A stretch of DNA of 64,000 nt, taken from NCBI RefSeq assembly GCF_028657195.3, contig NZ_JANCPR020000013.1, positions 62,001 to 126,000 of the forward strand, read 5' to 3'. The position numbers were made by a program, and so were the translations under genes. Below, in pieces: positions 17,671 to 26,391 of this stretch; position 1 is the stretch's first letter; each line of letters begins with the position of its first letter. Origin of the DNA: Streptomyces iconiensis (GTDB lineage Bacteria; Actinomycetota; Actinomycetes; Streptomycetales; Streptomycetaceae). The notes beneath the pieces are model-generated. The model searched no databases. It was not told where the DNA came from and saw nothing but the letters and a program-made list of their open reading frames with translations.

Positions 17671-18654
17671 TCAGGGTGCCGGGCTCTCCGGCTTCGTCGG
17701 CACGTAGCCCAGCTCCGTGTCCACGACGTTGAGCAGGGGCTCGCCCGCCTCCCAGCGGTCGAAATTGTCCAGGAACTGTTCGGAGAGGTCGTCGCGCCAG
17801 CCGACCGTGTCGCCGCTCATGTGCGGGGAGATGAGCAGGCCAGGCACGTCCCACAGCCCGCTGTCGGCGGGCAGCGGTTCCTCGCCGAAGACGTCCAGCG
17901 CCGCGCCCTTGATGCGGTGCCGCAGCAGCGCGTCCACGAGGTCGTCCTCGACGACGTGCTGACCGCGGCCGACATTGAGAAAATGGGCCTCGGGCTTCAT
18001 GAGCGCGAAGGTGCCCGCGTCGAACATCCCCTTCGATTCCTCGGTGAGCGGAGCGACGCAGATGACCCAGTCAGCCTGGCCGAGCAGAGTGCGCATCGCG
18101 CCGGTTCCATGAACCCGGCCGAATTCCGCGTCGCTGTTTCGCGGAGTCCGTCCGACGAGGTCCACCTTGACACCCAGTGCCATGAGTGAGCGACCGATTT
18201 CCCGGCCGATTGGACCGGACCCTACGACCGTCGCGCGAGTTCCGCTCAAGCGGAATGTCTCGCGGTGCCGCCACCTTCGTTGTCGTTGCAATTCCCAAGT
18301 GCCACGGAAATCCTTGGCCATGGCTAGGACAAGGCCAAGGACGTATTCGGCAATGGGCCGGTCAAAGATGCCTCGCGCATTCGTGATGACCGTTCCCCGG
18401 CCGTCGGCGAGTTCCGGAAGCAACCGGTCCACTCCGGCGCTCGGGGTGTGCACCCAGCGCGGCCTCGGGCCCTCGCCAGGCCACGCATCGCGCACCGCGT
18501 CGGACAGGAAGTCCCAGACCAACAGTACGTCGGCGTGGGGAAGTTGATCAGCGAGCCTCTTCTCGTCGACGTGCACCACGCGAGCGCGCCCCGCCAGCCG
18601 GTCGAGCCGCGGCAGCGGCTCGTCGTCGAGCACAAGCAGGCATGTTTCGGACAT
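17671..18654 (-). CDS. D-2-hydroxyacid dehydrogenase family oxidoreductase
   Basis: 327 residues of the NAD-dependent D-isomer 2-hydroxyacid dehydrogenase family: Rossmann motif VVGSGPIG, a catalytic Arg region (CVAPLTEESKGMF), Glu in LDVFGEEPLP and the catalytic His in SPHMSGDT. It interconverts a 2-oxoacid and a D-2-hydroxyacid. The start was set at ATG 18654 because family similarity begins there; a longer frame to 18777 lacks it. It lies divergently from the first maleate-isomerase-like gene across a 245-bp gap, fitting shared control. Confidence 0.88.
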   Translation of the reverse strand: MSETCLLVLDDEPLPRLDRLAGRARVVHVDEKRLADQLPHADVLLVWDFLSDAVRDAWPGEGPRPRWVHTPSAGVDRLLPELADGRGTVITNARGIFDRPIAEYVLGLVLAMAKDFRGTWELQRQRRWRHRETFRLSGTRATVVGSGPIGREIGRSLMALGVKVDLVGRTPRNSDAEFGRVHGTGAMRTLLGQADWVICVAPLTEESKGMFDAGTFALMKPEAHFLNVGRGQHVVEDDLVDALLRHRIKGAALDVFGEEPLPADSGLWDVPGLLISPHMSGDTVGWRDDLSEQFLDNFDRWEAGEPLLNVVDTELGYVPTKPESPAP

Positions 18655-18899
18655 AGGCAGGAAACCGTTTCGCAACGTCGGGACGGTTGGCTGTACGGGT
18701 GACCCGAGGAAGACGGGCGGATCCCTCAGATGGGAGGATTGACCACGGTAGGGAGCAGAAACTACCTTCGTCAACAAAGGCTCTACCCTCGGCGTACCGG
18801 CGTCCCGGCTTCAGACCGGCTTTGCTATTCCTCTCACTTCCCTCTGACTCAGGGGCCTTCTGGCCATGAGCCACCCCTCCGTTCTTTTGGGGCCCGAAA
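18655..18899. promoter_or_regulatory. Divergent promoter region of the catabolic cluster
   Basis: The 245-bp gap separates the dehydrogenase-amidase operon (minus) from the maleate-isomerase-like genes (plus). It is less GC-rich than surrounding genes, as promoters are. No small gene with a good ribosome binding site was found in it. Confidence 0.45.
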
Positions 18900-19874
18900 A
18901 TGGACGTCTCCTTCCTCGGCGGACCGACGCCGCAACGCGGCGTGGGAATCGTCGCGCCCTTCGACTTCGCGCTCGACCGCGAGCTGTGGCGCTGGGTGCC
19001 GGACGATGTGTCCCTGCACCTCACACGTACCCCGTTCGTACCCGTCGAGGTCAGCCTCGACCTCGCACGGCTCGTCAGTGAGCACGAGACACTGCGCGAA
19101 GCCGTACGGGCCCTGTGCGCCGTGGCCCCCGAAGTGGTGGCCTACGCCTGTACGTCCGGCAGTTTCGTCGGCGGCACCGCGGGCGAGCGGGCCATGGCCG
19201 CTGCCATGACCCAGGCCGGCGAAGTCCCGTCCCTGACCACTTCGGGAGCGCTGCTCGAAGCGCTCCTGGAGATCGACGCACGGCGCATCGCGATCGTCAC
19301 CCCGTACACCAAGTCGGTGACCGACTCGCTGGAGGAGTACCTCGACGAGGCGGGCATCGCCATCACGGGACGCAGCTACCTCGGCCTCACCCGTGAGATC
19401 TGGCGGGTGCCCTACCGCGACGTCGTGGACATGGCCAGGGAAGCGGTGGTGGACGCGCCCGACGCGCTGTTCATCTCCTGCACCAACCTCCCCACCTACG
19501 ACGTGATCCCGCAGCTCGAAGCCGAACTGCGCATGCCCGTACTCTCCGCCAACCAGGTCACCATGTGGTCGGCGCTGCGCGGGATCGGCAAAGAGGCGGT
19601 CGGCCCGTACCAGGCGCTCCTCGACCCCGTGGCGCGGCGCGGCCCCGCGGCCATGACGCCCTCACCGCCGGCCCTCCACGACGCCGACGGCCTCGACGAT
19701 CCCGCCGACACCCTCCAGGGCCACGGTCACCACGGCCACGGACACCATGAGCCGGAAGCCGCTTTCGCCGGGGCCGGCACCGAGTCCTCCGACCCGATGG
19801 AGGCCACCGACCTCGGATTCCCGCAGTCAGGGCACACCGATGAGTGGGGCGGCGGAGCGCAGCCCCCCGTCTGA
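18900..19874 (+). CDS. Maleate isomerase / arylmalonate decarboxylase-like protein with two active-site Cys (EutA-like)
   Basis: 324 residues of the Asp/Glu-racemase superfamily. Two cysteines sit at the expected places: Cys84 in AYACTSGSF and Cys194 in FISCTNLPTYD, the pair used by maleate cis-trans isomerase and racemases; EutA of ectoine utilisation is also a relative. It should act on a small dicarboxylate or substituted malonate. The C-terminal 60-70 residues are a low-complexity, acidic extension containing a His-rich run (HGHHGHGHH) not normal for the family, perhaps metal-binding. It lies 123 nt before a paralogue with one Cys. Substrate unknown. Confidence 0.82.
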   Translation: MDVSFLGGPTPQRGVGIVAPFDFALDRELWRWVPDDVSLHLTRTPFVPVEVSLDLARLVSEHETLREAVRALCAVAPEVVAYACTSGSFVGGTAGERAMAAAMTQAGEVPSLTTSGALLEALLEIDARRIAIVTPYTKSVTDSLEEYLDEAGIAITGRSYLGLTREIWRVPYRDVVDMAREAVVDAPDALFISCTNLPTYDVIPQLEAELRMPVLSANQVTMWSALRGIGKEAVGPYQALLDPVARRGPAAMTPSPPALHDADGLDDPADTLQGHGHHGHGHHEPEAAFAGAGTESSDPMEATDLGFPQSGHTDEWGGGAQPPV

Positions 19875-19997
19875 GCCCCGCGCTCCGTACGCGTTCCCCG
19901 TACGAGCCCTCTCGTACGGTCCTGCGCGCACGACCTCGCACGCACCACATGCAGCACATGCACCACGCCACGGACCGACGCACCACAGGAGGCGTAG

Positions 19998-20720
19998 ATG
20001 GCACACGCGGTGGGATTCCTCTACCCGGGGTACTCGGCCGAGGACGACTATCCCCGCCTGGAGCGGATCCTCGCGCAAGCGGGCGCCGACGTACGGCTCC
20101 CCCTCGTGCACACCGACATCGGCGAGGACGCCCACCGCGTCGACGCCCTCCTGGAGATGGGCTCGGCAGCGCGGCTCGCCGCGAAGGTGGAGGAGGCCAA
20201 GGGCCACGGCATCCAGGCCGTCGTGTGGGCCTGCACCAGCGCCAGCTTCGTCTTCGGCTGGGAGGGCGCGCAGGCACAGGTGCGCGAGCTGTCCGCCACG
20301 GCGGGGCTGCCCGCCTCCAGCACGTCCTTCGCCTTCGCGCGGGCCGTGCGGGACCTGGGCGTCGAACGGGTCAGCGTCGCGGCGACGTATCCCGAGGACG
20401 TCGCCGAGCTGTTCACCGGCTTCCTCAAGGCGGCGGGCGCCGAGGTCGTCGCCATGCGGGGCAGTGGCATCATCACGGCGGCCGAGGTCGGTACGTGGGG
20501 CGAGGACGAGGTCCTCGCGCTGGCGCGCGGGGGCGACCACCCCGAGGCGCAGGCCGTGCTGCTGCCCGACACGGCCCTGCACACCGCGGCCTACCTCCCC
20601 GCGCTGGAGGCGGCGCTGGGCAAGCCCGTTCTCACCGCGAACCAGGTCACCGTGAAGGAGGGGCTGCGGCTCCTCGACCTCTCCGTGCGCTGCCCCGAGC
20701 TGGGCGCCCTGTTCACCTGA
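19998..20720 (+). CDS. Maleate isomerase / arylmalonate decarboxylase-like protein with one active-site Cys
   Basis: 240 residues of the same superfamily as the preceding gene, aligning over GFLYPGY, Cys79 in VWACTSASF and TANQVTV near the end. The second cysteine is absent: the matching segment reads LLPDTALHT. Single-Cys members are decarboxylases such as AMDase, though AMDase keeps the other Cys, so the chemistry may differ. A perfect AGGAGG lies 5 nt before the ATG. With its paralogue it may form a two-step or heteromeric unit (inference). Confidence 0.8.
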   Translation: MAHAVGFLYPGYSAEDDYPRLERILAQAGADVRLPLVHTDIGEDAHRVDALLEMGSAARLAAKVEEAKGHGIQAVVWACTSASFVFGWEGAQAQVRELSATAGLPASSTSFAFARAVRDLGVERVSVAATYPEDVAELFTGFLKAAGAEVVAMRGSGIITAAEVGTWGEDEVLALARGGDHPEAQAVLLPDTALHTAAYLPALEAALGKPVLTANQVTVKEGLRLLDLSVRCPELGALFT

Positions 20721-20804
20721 GCCGGGCACCCGCTGGAAGAAACGGCGGACCGCCCGCGTTGTTCCTTGCCGTAGGCAACCAAAGCAAGGAAGGCGAGGGC
20801 CATC

Positions 20805-21950
20805 GTGGGCGACGGCGGAGTAGCGAGCGGGGTACGGGGCGAGGCACAGGGGAACGCACCCGTTCCGCTGTCCATCCTCGACCTGGCGAACGTGGGCAAG
20901 GGCCACACAGCGGCGGAAGCGCTCACCGCGTCCAAGGAGGCGGCACGCCTCGCCGACGCCAGGGGCTTCACCCGCTACTGGGTGGCTGAGCACCACTCCA
21001 TGCCGGGGGTGGCCAGCTCCTCGCCGGCCGTCATCCTCGCGCACCTGGCGGCGCACACCACCCGCGTCCGGCTGGGCTCCGGCGGTGTGATGCTCCCGAA
21101 CCACGCACCCCTGGTGATCGCCGAGCAGTTCGGCACCCTGGAGGCGTTCGCGCCGGGCCGCGTGGACGTGGGCCTGGGCAGGGCGCCGGGCACGGACGGT
21201 GCGACGGCCGCGGCGCTGCGCCGTACGGAGCGGCTGCGCGAGGGCGCGGAGGACTTCCCCCAGCAGCTCGCCGAGCTGCTGCACTTCCTGGACGACGACT
21301 TCCCCGACGGGCACAGGTACGCGCGCATCCACGCCGTGCCAGGACCCGTGCAGTCCGAGGACAGCGCGAGCGCGGCGCGTCCGCCGGTGTGGCTGCTGGG
21401 CTCCTCCGGGTTCAGCGCGCAGCTCGCGGGCAGCCTCGGTCTCCCGTTCGCCTTCGCGCACCACTTCTCGGCGGCCAACACGGTGCCCGCGCTCGACCTG
21501 TACCGCGACTCCTTCCGCCCCTCGGCCCTGCTGGACGAGCCCTACGCGATGATCGGCGCAGCGGCGCTGGCGGCCGAGGACGAGCGCGAGGCGTACCGCC
21601 AGGTGCTGACGGGGGCGCTCTCGATGGTGCGGCTGCGCACGGGGCGGCCCGGGCTGATCCCGACGCCCGAGGAGGCGGAGGCGTACGAATTCAGCGCCGT
21701 GGAGCGGGACTTCGTGGACAGCTGGCTGGGGAACGTCACGCACGGAACGCCCGACGCCGTACGCGAAGGGCTGGACGCGCTGGTGAAGCGGACCGGCGCC
21801 GACGAGCTGATGCTCACCGCCAACGCGCACTCCCCGGACGTCCGGGTCCGCTCCTACGGGCTGATCGCCGACGCCTACGCGCTGCCGACGTCGTGCGAGG
21901 ACCAGGCCAGCAGCTCGGAGATCCGGTCGGCCTCCATCGGCTTGGCGTAG
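20805..21950 (+). CDS. LLM-class flavin-dependent monooxygenase (luciferase-like)
   Basis: 381 residues with the bacterial luciferase-like fold of the MsnO8 subfamily: an N-terminal PLSILDLANVG strand, RYWVAEHHSMPG, RLGSGGVMLPNHAPL, and FAFAHHFS. These enzymes use reduced flavin supplied by a separate reductase to oxidise organic compounds. The start is the GTG at 20805 with GGAAGG/GAGGG sites upstream. Its last 76 nt overlap the 3' end of the convergent cdgA gene. It may be the last gene of the catabolic cluster, 84 nt after the second isomerase-like gene. Confidence 0.85.
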   Translation: MGDGGVASGVRGEAQGNAPVPLSILDLANVGKGHTAAEALTASKEAARLADARGFTRYWVAEHHSMPGVASSSPAVILAHLAAHTTRVRLGSGGVMLPNHAPLVIAEQFGTLEAFAPGRVDVGLGRAPGTDGATAAALRRTERLREGAEDFPQQLAELLHFLDDDFPDGHRYARIHAVPGPVQSEDSASAARPPVWLLGSSGFSAQLAGSLGLPFAFAHHFSAANTVPALDLYRDSFRPSALLDEPYAMIGAAALAAEDEREAYRQVLTGALSMVRLRTGRPGLIPTPEEAEAYEFSAVERDFVDSWLGNVTHGTPDAVREGLDALVKRTGADELMLTANAHSPDVRVRSYGLIADAYALPTSCEDQASSSEIRSASIGLA

Positions 21951-23791
21951 TGCCAGCCCTGGCCGGTGTCACAGCCGATCCTGCGCAGCCGTTCGGCCTG
22001 CGCCGGGCCCTCCACGCACTCGGCCGTCACGGTCAGGCCCAGCTTGTGCGCGAGCTGCACCAGCGCGGTGACGATGGTCTCGTCCGCCGGGTTCTGGTGC
22101 CGCGCCGTGCGGAAGCCGCGTACGAACGTGCCGTCGAGCTTCAGCGCGCGTACGGGGAGGCGGCTGAGGTAGGCCAGGTTGGAGTACCCGGTCCCGAAGT
22201 CGTCGATGGCGATACGGACGCCCATCTCCGAGAGCGCCTGGAGCGCCTGGAGGGGGCGTCCCGCCGAGCCCATGACGGCTGATTCGGTCAGCTCCAGCTG
22301 GAGCAGCCCCGAGGGCAGCCCCGTCTCCTCCAGGATGTCGGCCACGTCCCTGACGAGATCGGAGTCCCACACCTGGCGCACCGCGACGTTCACGCTGACG
22401 TAGAGCGGCGGCCCCGGATGCTCCCGCATCCAGCGCCGCGCCTGGCGGCAGGACTCCTCCAGCACCCAGCGGCCGAGCGGGACGATGGCGCCGTTCTCCT
22501 CGGCGAGGCCGATGAATCTGTCGGGGCTGAGCGTCCCGAACTGCGGGTGCCGCCAGCGCACCAGCGCCTCGACACCGCGCAGCGCGTCGTCGGCGAAGCC
22601 CACGATCGGCTGGTACTCCAGCACGAACTCCCCGCGTTCCACCGCTCTGCGCAGGGTGCTGGAGAGCGCCTGCCGCGTCATGCGGTGCGCGTTGCGCTCG
22701 GGATCGAAGAGCGTCCAGCGTGCCTTTCCGTCCGCCTTGGCCCAGTAGAGCGTGGTGTCGGCCGCCTGCATGAGTTCGGTGGGGCTGGTCCCCGCCGTCT
22801 CGCGTTCGACGACACCGATGCTGGCCGACACCGAGAGCCGCTGACCCGCCAGGTCGAACGGCCGTTGGAGCGCGGCGAGCACGGACTGTGCGAGCTGGGT
22901 CAACTGCTCCGTCCCTGTTGAGGATTCGACCAGCAGCGCGAACTCGTCGCCGCCCAGCCGCGCCACCAGGTGCCCGCCGCACTCCTCGCCCGCAGGGTCG
23001 CCGGCGCACAGGCTGAGGCGCTGTGCGACCGCGTCGAGCAGGCTGTCGCCGACCCGGTGTCCGAGGGTGTCGTTGACGGCCTTGAAGCCGTCCAGGTCGA
23101 TGTAGCACAGCCCGGTCCTGCCGGTCGCCGAGTCGGCGAGCGCGCCGGCCAGCCGTTCGAAGAACAGCGTGCGGTTGGGGAGCCGGGTGACCGGGTCGTG
23201 CATCTGGAGGTGCCGCAGCCGTTCCTGGAGGTCGCGGCGTTCGCTGATGTCGGAGATCGACAGCAGCGCCTCACCCCCGCGCGAGGTGGGGGTCACGGTG
23301 ATCTCGGCCCACAGGGTGTGCCCGTCGGCGTGCTTGAGCCTGCGGGTGCAGGACATCCGGTCGGTGCGTCCCTGGAGCGCCTCGTTGTAGGCGCTCCGTA
23401 CGCGCCCGTCGAGGCCGAGGCCCGCGAGGTCGGCGAGGGGCCGCGAGGTGAGCCTGCGCGGGTCGGCGCCGAGCAGGGTGCCGAGGGCGCGGTTGGCCGT
23501 GAGCACACGGCCGTCGCGGTCGACGATGGCCATGGGGAGTTGTGCCGCGTGGAACGCGGCCTGGAAGTCGCTCTCGTGGTGCCCGTTGTGCGCCCGGCGT
23601 CGCCAGCGCTTGTGGTTACTTTCGGTGAGGATCTGCGGTGCCGTTCCGAGGGTGTCGCCGGAGTCTTTGCCCGGTCCTTCGAGGGGTCCGTTCACCGATC
23701 GCTCCGCGGGGGGTTCGTCTCGTGCGGATCGGACGGGGGGCTGCCCGTGGGCATCCCAGAGGAGGATCCGCGCTGGAAATGTGCCGATCAT
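21875..23791 (-). CDS. cdgA: PAS-GGDEF-EAL protein, c-di-GMP turnover (CdgA-type)
   Basis: About 638 residues: a PAS domain (about 75-180), a GGDEF domain with the intact active-site motif RLGGDEF, and an EAL domain with intact GVEALVRW and downstream metal ligands (DDFGTGYSN, ECVE). Both cyclase and phosphodiesterase motifs look complete. This architecture without membrane helices, next to the csl region, is that of CdgA (SCO2817 type), a BldD-controlled regulator of development in S. coelicolor. The start is uncertain: ATG 23791 is given, with an in-frame start up to 23929 possible and no strong ribosome binding site at either. Confidence 0.85.
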   Translation of the reverse strand: MIGTFPARILLWDAHGQPPVRSARDEPPAERSVNGPLEGPGKDSGDTLGTAPQILTESNHKRWRRRAHNGHHESDFQAAFHAAQLPMAIVDRDGRVLTANRALGTLLGADPRRLTSRPLADLAGLGLDGRVRSAYNEALQGRTDRMSCTRRLKHADGHTLWAEITVTPTSRGGEALLSISDISERRDLQERLRHLQMHDPVTRLPNRTLFFERLAGALADSATGRTGLCYIDLDGFKAVNDTLGHRVGDSLLDAVAQRLSLCAGDPAGEECGGHLVARLGGDEFALLVESSTGTEQLTQLAQSVLAALQRPFDLAGQRLSVSASIGVVERETAGTSPTELMQAADTTLYWAKADGKARWTLFDPERNAHRMTRQALSSTLRRAVERGEFVLEYQPIVGFADDALRGVEALVRWRHPQFGTLSPDRFIGLAEENGAIVPLGRWVLEESCRQARRWMREHPGPPLYVSVNVAVRQVWDSDLVRDVADILEETGLPSGLLQLELTESAVMGSAGRPLQALQALSEMGVRIAIDDFGTGYSNLAYLSRLPVRALKLDGTFVRGFRTARHQNPADETIVTALVQLAHKLGLTVTAECVEGPAQAERLRRIGCDTGQGWHYAKPMEADRISELLAWSSHDVGSA

Positions 23792-24044
23792 AGAGGTTGC
23801 CGCAAGAGTGGAGCCAGTGTCTCCGGGGCGGACACCGGTCGCTGTGACACCTGGGACAAAAGTGCGGGCGCGGGGGTGACCGTTTCTGCTCCGGCACTGA
23901 GAGCGCCCTGACCGCTTACGACCGAGCATTACAAAGAGTAGTCATATTGTGGTTGACTCGACCGGGCTACCGGAACGGGACATAGGGCCCCATACGGGGA
24001 CAGTGTGGGGAGGGTCCGCATTCCTGTTCCGGTGAGGTCGAGAC

Positions 24045-25364
24045 GTGGCGCAGCCGCATATACCCGAGGGGGTGGCCGCGTGGCGCGCTGGGCGTGTCAC
24101 ACGGCCTACCGGTCCCCGGAAGCGGCACCGCGTGGGCGCCGTCCTCATGGCGCTGACCGCGTTCATGGGCATGGCTCTTGTCGCGGGGCCCGTGAAGCCC
24201 GCCGCGGCGGTCACGTCGTGCGCGCTGCCGCGCACCGACGCGCACCACTCGCTGGGTCTGGACACTTGGAACGCCTCCTATCCGCGTCCCCGCGGGACGC
24301 TCGACGCCGCCCTTCTCTTTCTCTCTTTCCCCGATGCGCCACCCATGGCTACTACCAAGGAGCTGACGGCTGACCATTTCCCTTCCACTTCGGACTTCTT
24401 CGCCCGTGCCTCGTACGGGAAGTTCCGCCTACGGCCGCACCCGGAGAACCGCTGGATCAAGATGCCGTCGGCGTCCACCTCGTACGGCATACAGCGCGAC
24501 TGGGACGCCGGGCTGCGCTCCACGTACCTGCATGACGCGGTCGCGGCTGCCGACCGGTACGTGGACTTCTCCCGCTACGACATCGTGTACCTGGTGGCCG
24601 ATCCGGACGCTCCCGGCGTGAACTCGGACGCGACGAAGGTCGTCAACTTCGACGAGCCCATCGCCGTCGACGGCACCGAACTGAGCCGCCTGGTGGCCGT
24701 GTTCGAGCAGAGCCCGCCCGACCGCAATGTGCTGGCACACGAGACGGGGCACGTCTTCGACCTGCCTGACCTGTACTCGCGGCCCGCCGACGGCAAGGCG
24801 GACTGGGACACGCGGGTGGGGGACTGGGACCTGATGGGCAGCCAGTTCGGGCTCGCGCCCGAGCCGTTCGGCTGGCACAAGTGGAAGCTGGGCTGGCTCG
24901 ACGACTCCCACGTCGACTGCGTTCCGGCCGAAAGAGGCCCCACGCTCCACACCCTGCGCCCCCTCGCCGCTTCGCCGCGCGACGGCGCCGTGCCGGGCGG
25001 CGGCACGCGCGGCACCCGTGCCCGCGGTCCAGGCGGCAAGCGGCTCGCCGTCGTGCGTACGGGCGACAACGAGGTCCTGGTCATGGAGGCGCGCGCCCGG
25101 CAGGGCAACGACCAGGGGCTGTGCTCCGAGGGCGTGCTGCTCTACCGCGTGCACGGCGACAAGCCCTCGACACAGGGCCCCGTCGAGGTGGTGGACGGGC
25201 ACCCCGGCACCAGCGCGTGCGGCAGCGGATCCGTCCACCCGGCGCTCGCGGACGCGCCCCTGGGAGTGGGCGAGAGCTACGCCGACCCGCGCGACGGTGT
25301 GCGGGTCGAGGTCACGGGGCGTACGTCCGGCGGGGAGTGGGAGGTCAAGGTCACCCGGGGGTAG
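24045..25364 (+). CDS. Secreted M6-type zinc metalloprotease
   Basis: 439 residues with a long N-terminal signal (charged region then a hydrophobic helix near residues 29-50, cut near AAAVTS). The zinc motif HETGH is at residues 232-236, followed by a Met-turn-like VGDWDLMG as in immune-inhibitor-A (M6) proteases. The C-terminal 150 residues are likely a beta-sandwich. GTG start with a GGTGAGG site. Its 3' end overlaps the convergent hydrolase gene by 14 nt. Confidence 0.85.
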   Translation: MAQPHIPEGVAAWRAGRVTRPTGPRKRHRVGAVLMALTAFMGMALVAGPVKPAAAVTSCALPRTDAHHSLGLDTWNASYPRPRGTLDAALLFLSFPDAPPMATTKELTADHFPSTSDFFARASYGKFRLRPHPENRWIKMPSASTSYGIQRDWDAGLRSTYLHDAVAAADRYVDFSRYDIVYLVADPDAPGVNSDATKVVNFDEPIAVDGTELSRLVAVFEQSPPDRNVLAHETGHVFDLPDLYSRPADGKADWDTRVGDWDLMGSQFGLAPEPFGWHKWKLGWLDDSHVDCVPAERGPTLHTLRPLAASPRDGAVPGGGTRGTRARGPGGKRLAVVRTGDNEVLVMEARARQGNDQGLCSEGVLLYRVHGDKPSTQGPVEVVDGHPGTSACGSGSVHPALADAPLGVGESYADPRDGVRVEVTGRTSGGEWEVKVTRG

Positions 25365-26391
25365 CGGGGGCCGTGGAGCGGACGAGGGCCAGGAGGGCGC
25401 GGCTGAGGGCCGTTTCCTGGTCGCGCAGGTCCAGGATCACGTCGTAGTGGTTCCGGCCGGGGATCACCAGCGGTCCTGTGTCGGCGGAGTCGGCACCGGC
25501 CTCCGCCCTCGCACCGGCCTCCGTTCGCGCCGCGGACTCGGCCCTCGCCGCGGACTCGGCTTCCGCTTCCGCTTCCGGTTCCGTTTCCGGTCCTGGTCCC
25601 GCTTCCGGTTCCGCACCTTCTGGCCGCCCTGCCCACAGCGCGGCGAACCTCCGCGACTGCTCCAGGAAGCCGCCGCCGTCGTGTTCGGCCACGGTCATCA
25701 GCGCCGGGAACCGGCGCCGCGCCAGCAGCAGGAGCGGGCTCAGCGCGGCGGCGCGCGGTACGTCCAGGCCCAGCCACGCGTTCACGTACACGCGGGAGAG
25801 CGGGCGCAGGTCGAACAGGCCGCTGATGGGCAGGGCGGCCTTCACCACGTCGCGGGGCAGGCCCAGTTCGCGCTGCCAGCCGTCGAGCATGAGCATCCCG
25901 GTCAGATGTCCGCCGGCCGAACTTCCGCCCACCACGATCCGGTCGGGGTCCAGCCCGTGCGCACGCCCGTTCCCGTGCACCCAGGCGATCGCGGCCCGCA
26001 CCTGGCGCACGATCTCCTCCAGGGAGGCGGCAGGCGCCAGCGTGTAGTCCGGCACGACCGTGGCCACGCCGTTCTCGTGCAGCATCCGGGCCATGAAGGC
26101 GGAGTCGTCCCGCGAGAGGGCTCGCCAGTAGCCACCGTGCAGGAAGACGAACACGGGGCGCGGACGCGCCGGCTCGCCGGGGCCCCACACATCCAGCCGT
26201 TCGCCGCCGACCGCGTCGTACACCAGGCCCCTGTGTCCTGGCAGCCCGCGCACGGCGCGCTCGGACTCGCTCCTGTACTCCGCGAGAAGCTCGTGGAAGC
26301 GCTCGTCGCCCACCGTCTTCTGCACGTTGTACAGCTCGTCCAGCTCCGCGTCCTCAAGCGTGTCGCCCGGCCAGCGCGACGCGGAGGTCAT
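25351..26391 (-). CDS. Kynurenine-formamidase-like alpha/beta hydrolase (possible acyl-anthranilate amidase)
   Basis: 346 residues. Family marks of kynurenine formamidase are HGGYWR (oxyanion region, residues 85-90), nucleophile Ser158 in GSSAG, an acidic residue in AEHDGG (236-238) and His315 in GRNHYD. Between acid and His lies a 50-residue Glu/Ala/Pro-rich run (about 257-306), unusual in this fold. The gene starts on the stop of the Hod-like dioxygenase (ATGA), so both proteins are made together. Ring-cleaving 2,4-dioxygenases of that type release N-acyl- or N-formylanthranilate, which a formamidase/amidase of this fold would hydrolyse to anthranilate: a consistent pathway, not yet a proven one. 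Confidence 0.8.
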   Translation of the reverse strand: MTSASRWPGDTLEDAELDELYNVQKTVGDERFHELLAEYRSESERAVRGLPGHRGLVYDAVGGERLDVWGPGEPARPRPVFVFLHGGYWRALSRDDSAFMARMLHENGVATVVPDYTLAPAASLEEIVRQVRAAIAWVHGNGRAHGLDPDRIVVGGSSAGGHLTGMLMLDGWQRELGLPRDVVKAALPISGLFDLRPLSRVYVNAWLGLDVPRAAALSPLLLLARRRFPALMTVAEHDGGGFLEQSRRFAALWAGRPEGAEPEAGPGPETEPEAEAEAESAARAESAARTEAGARAEAGADSADTGPLVIPGRNHYDVILDLRDQETALSRALLALVRSTAPATPG

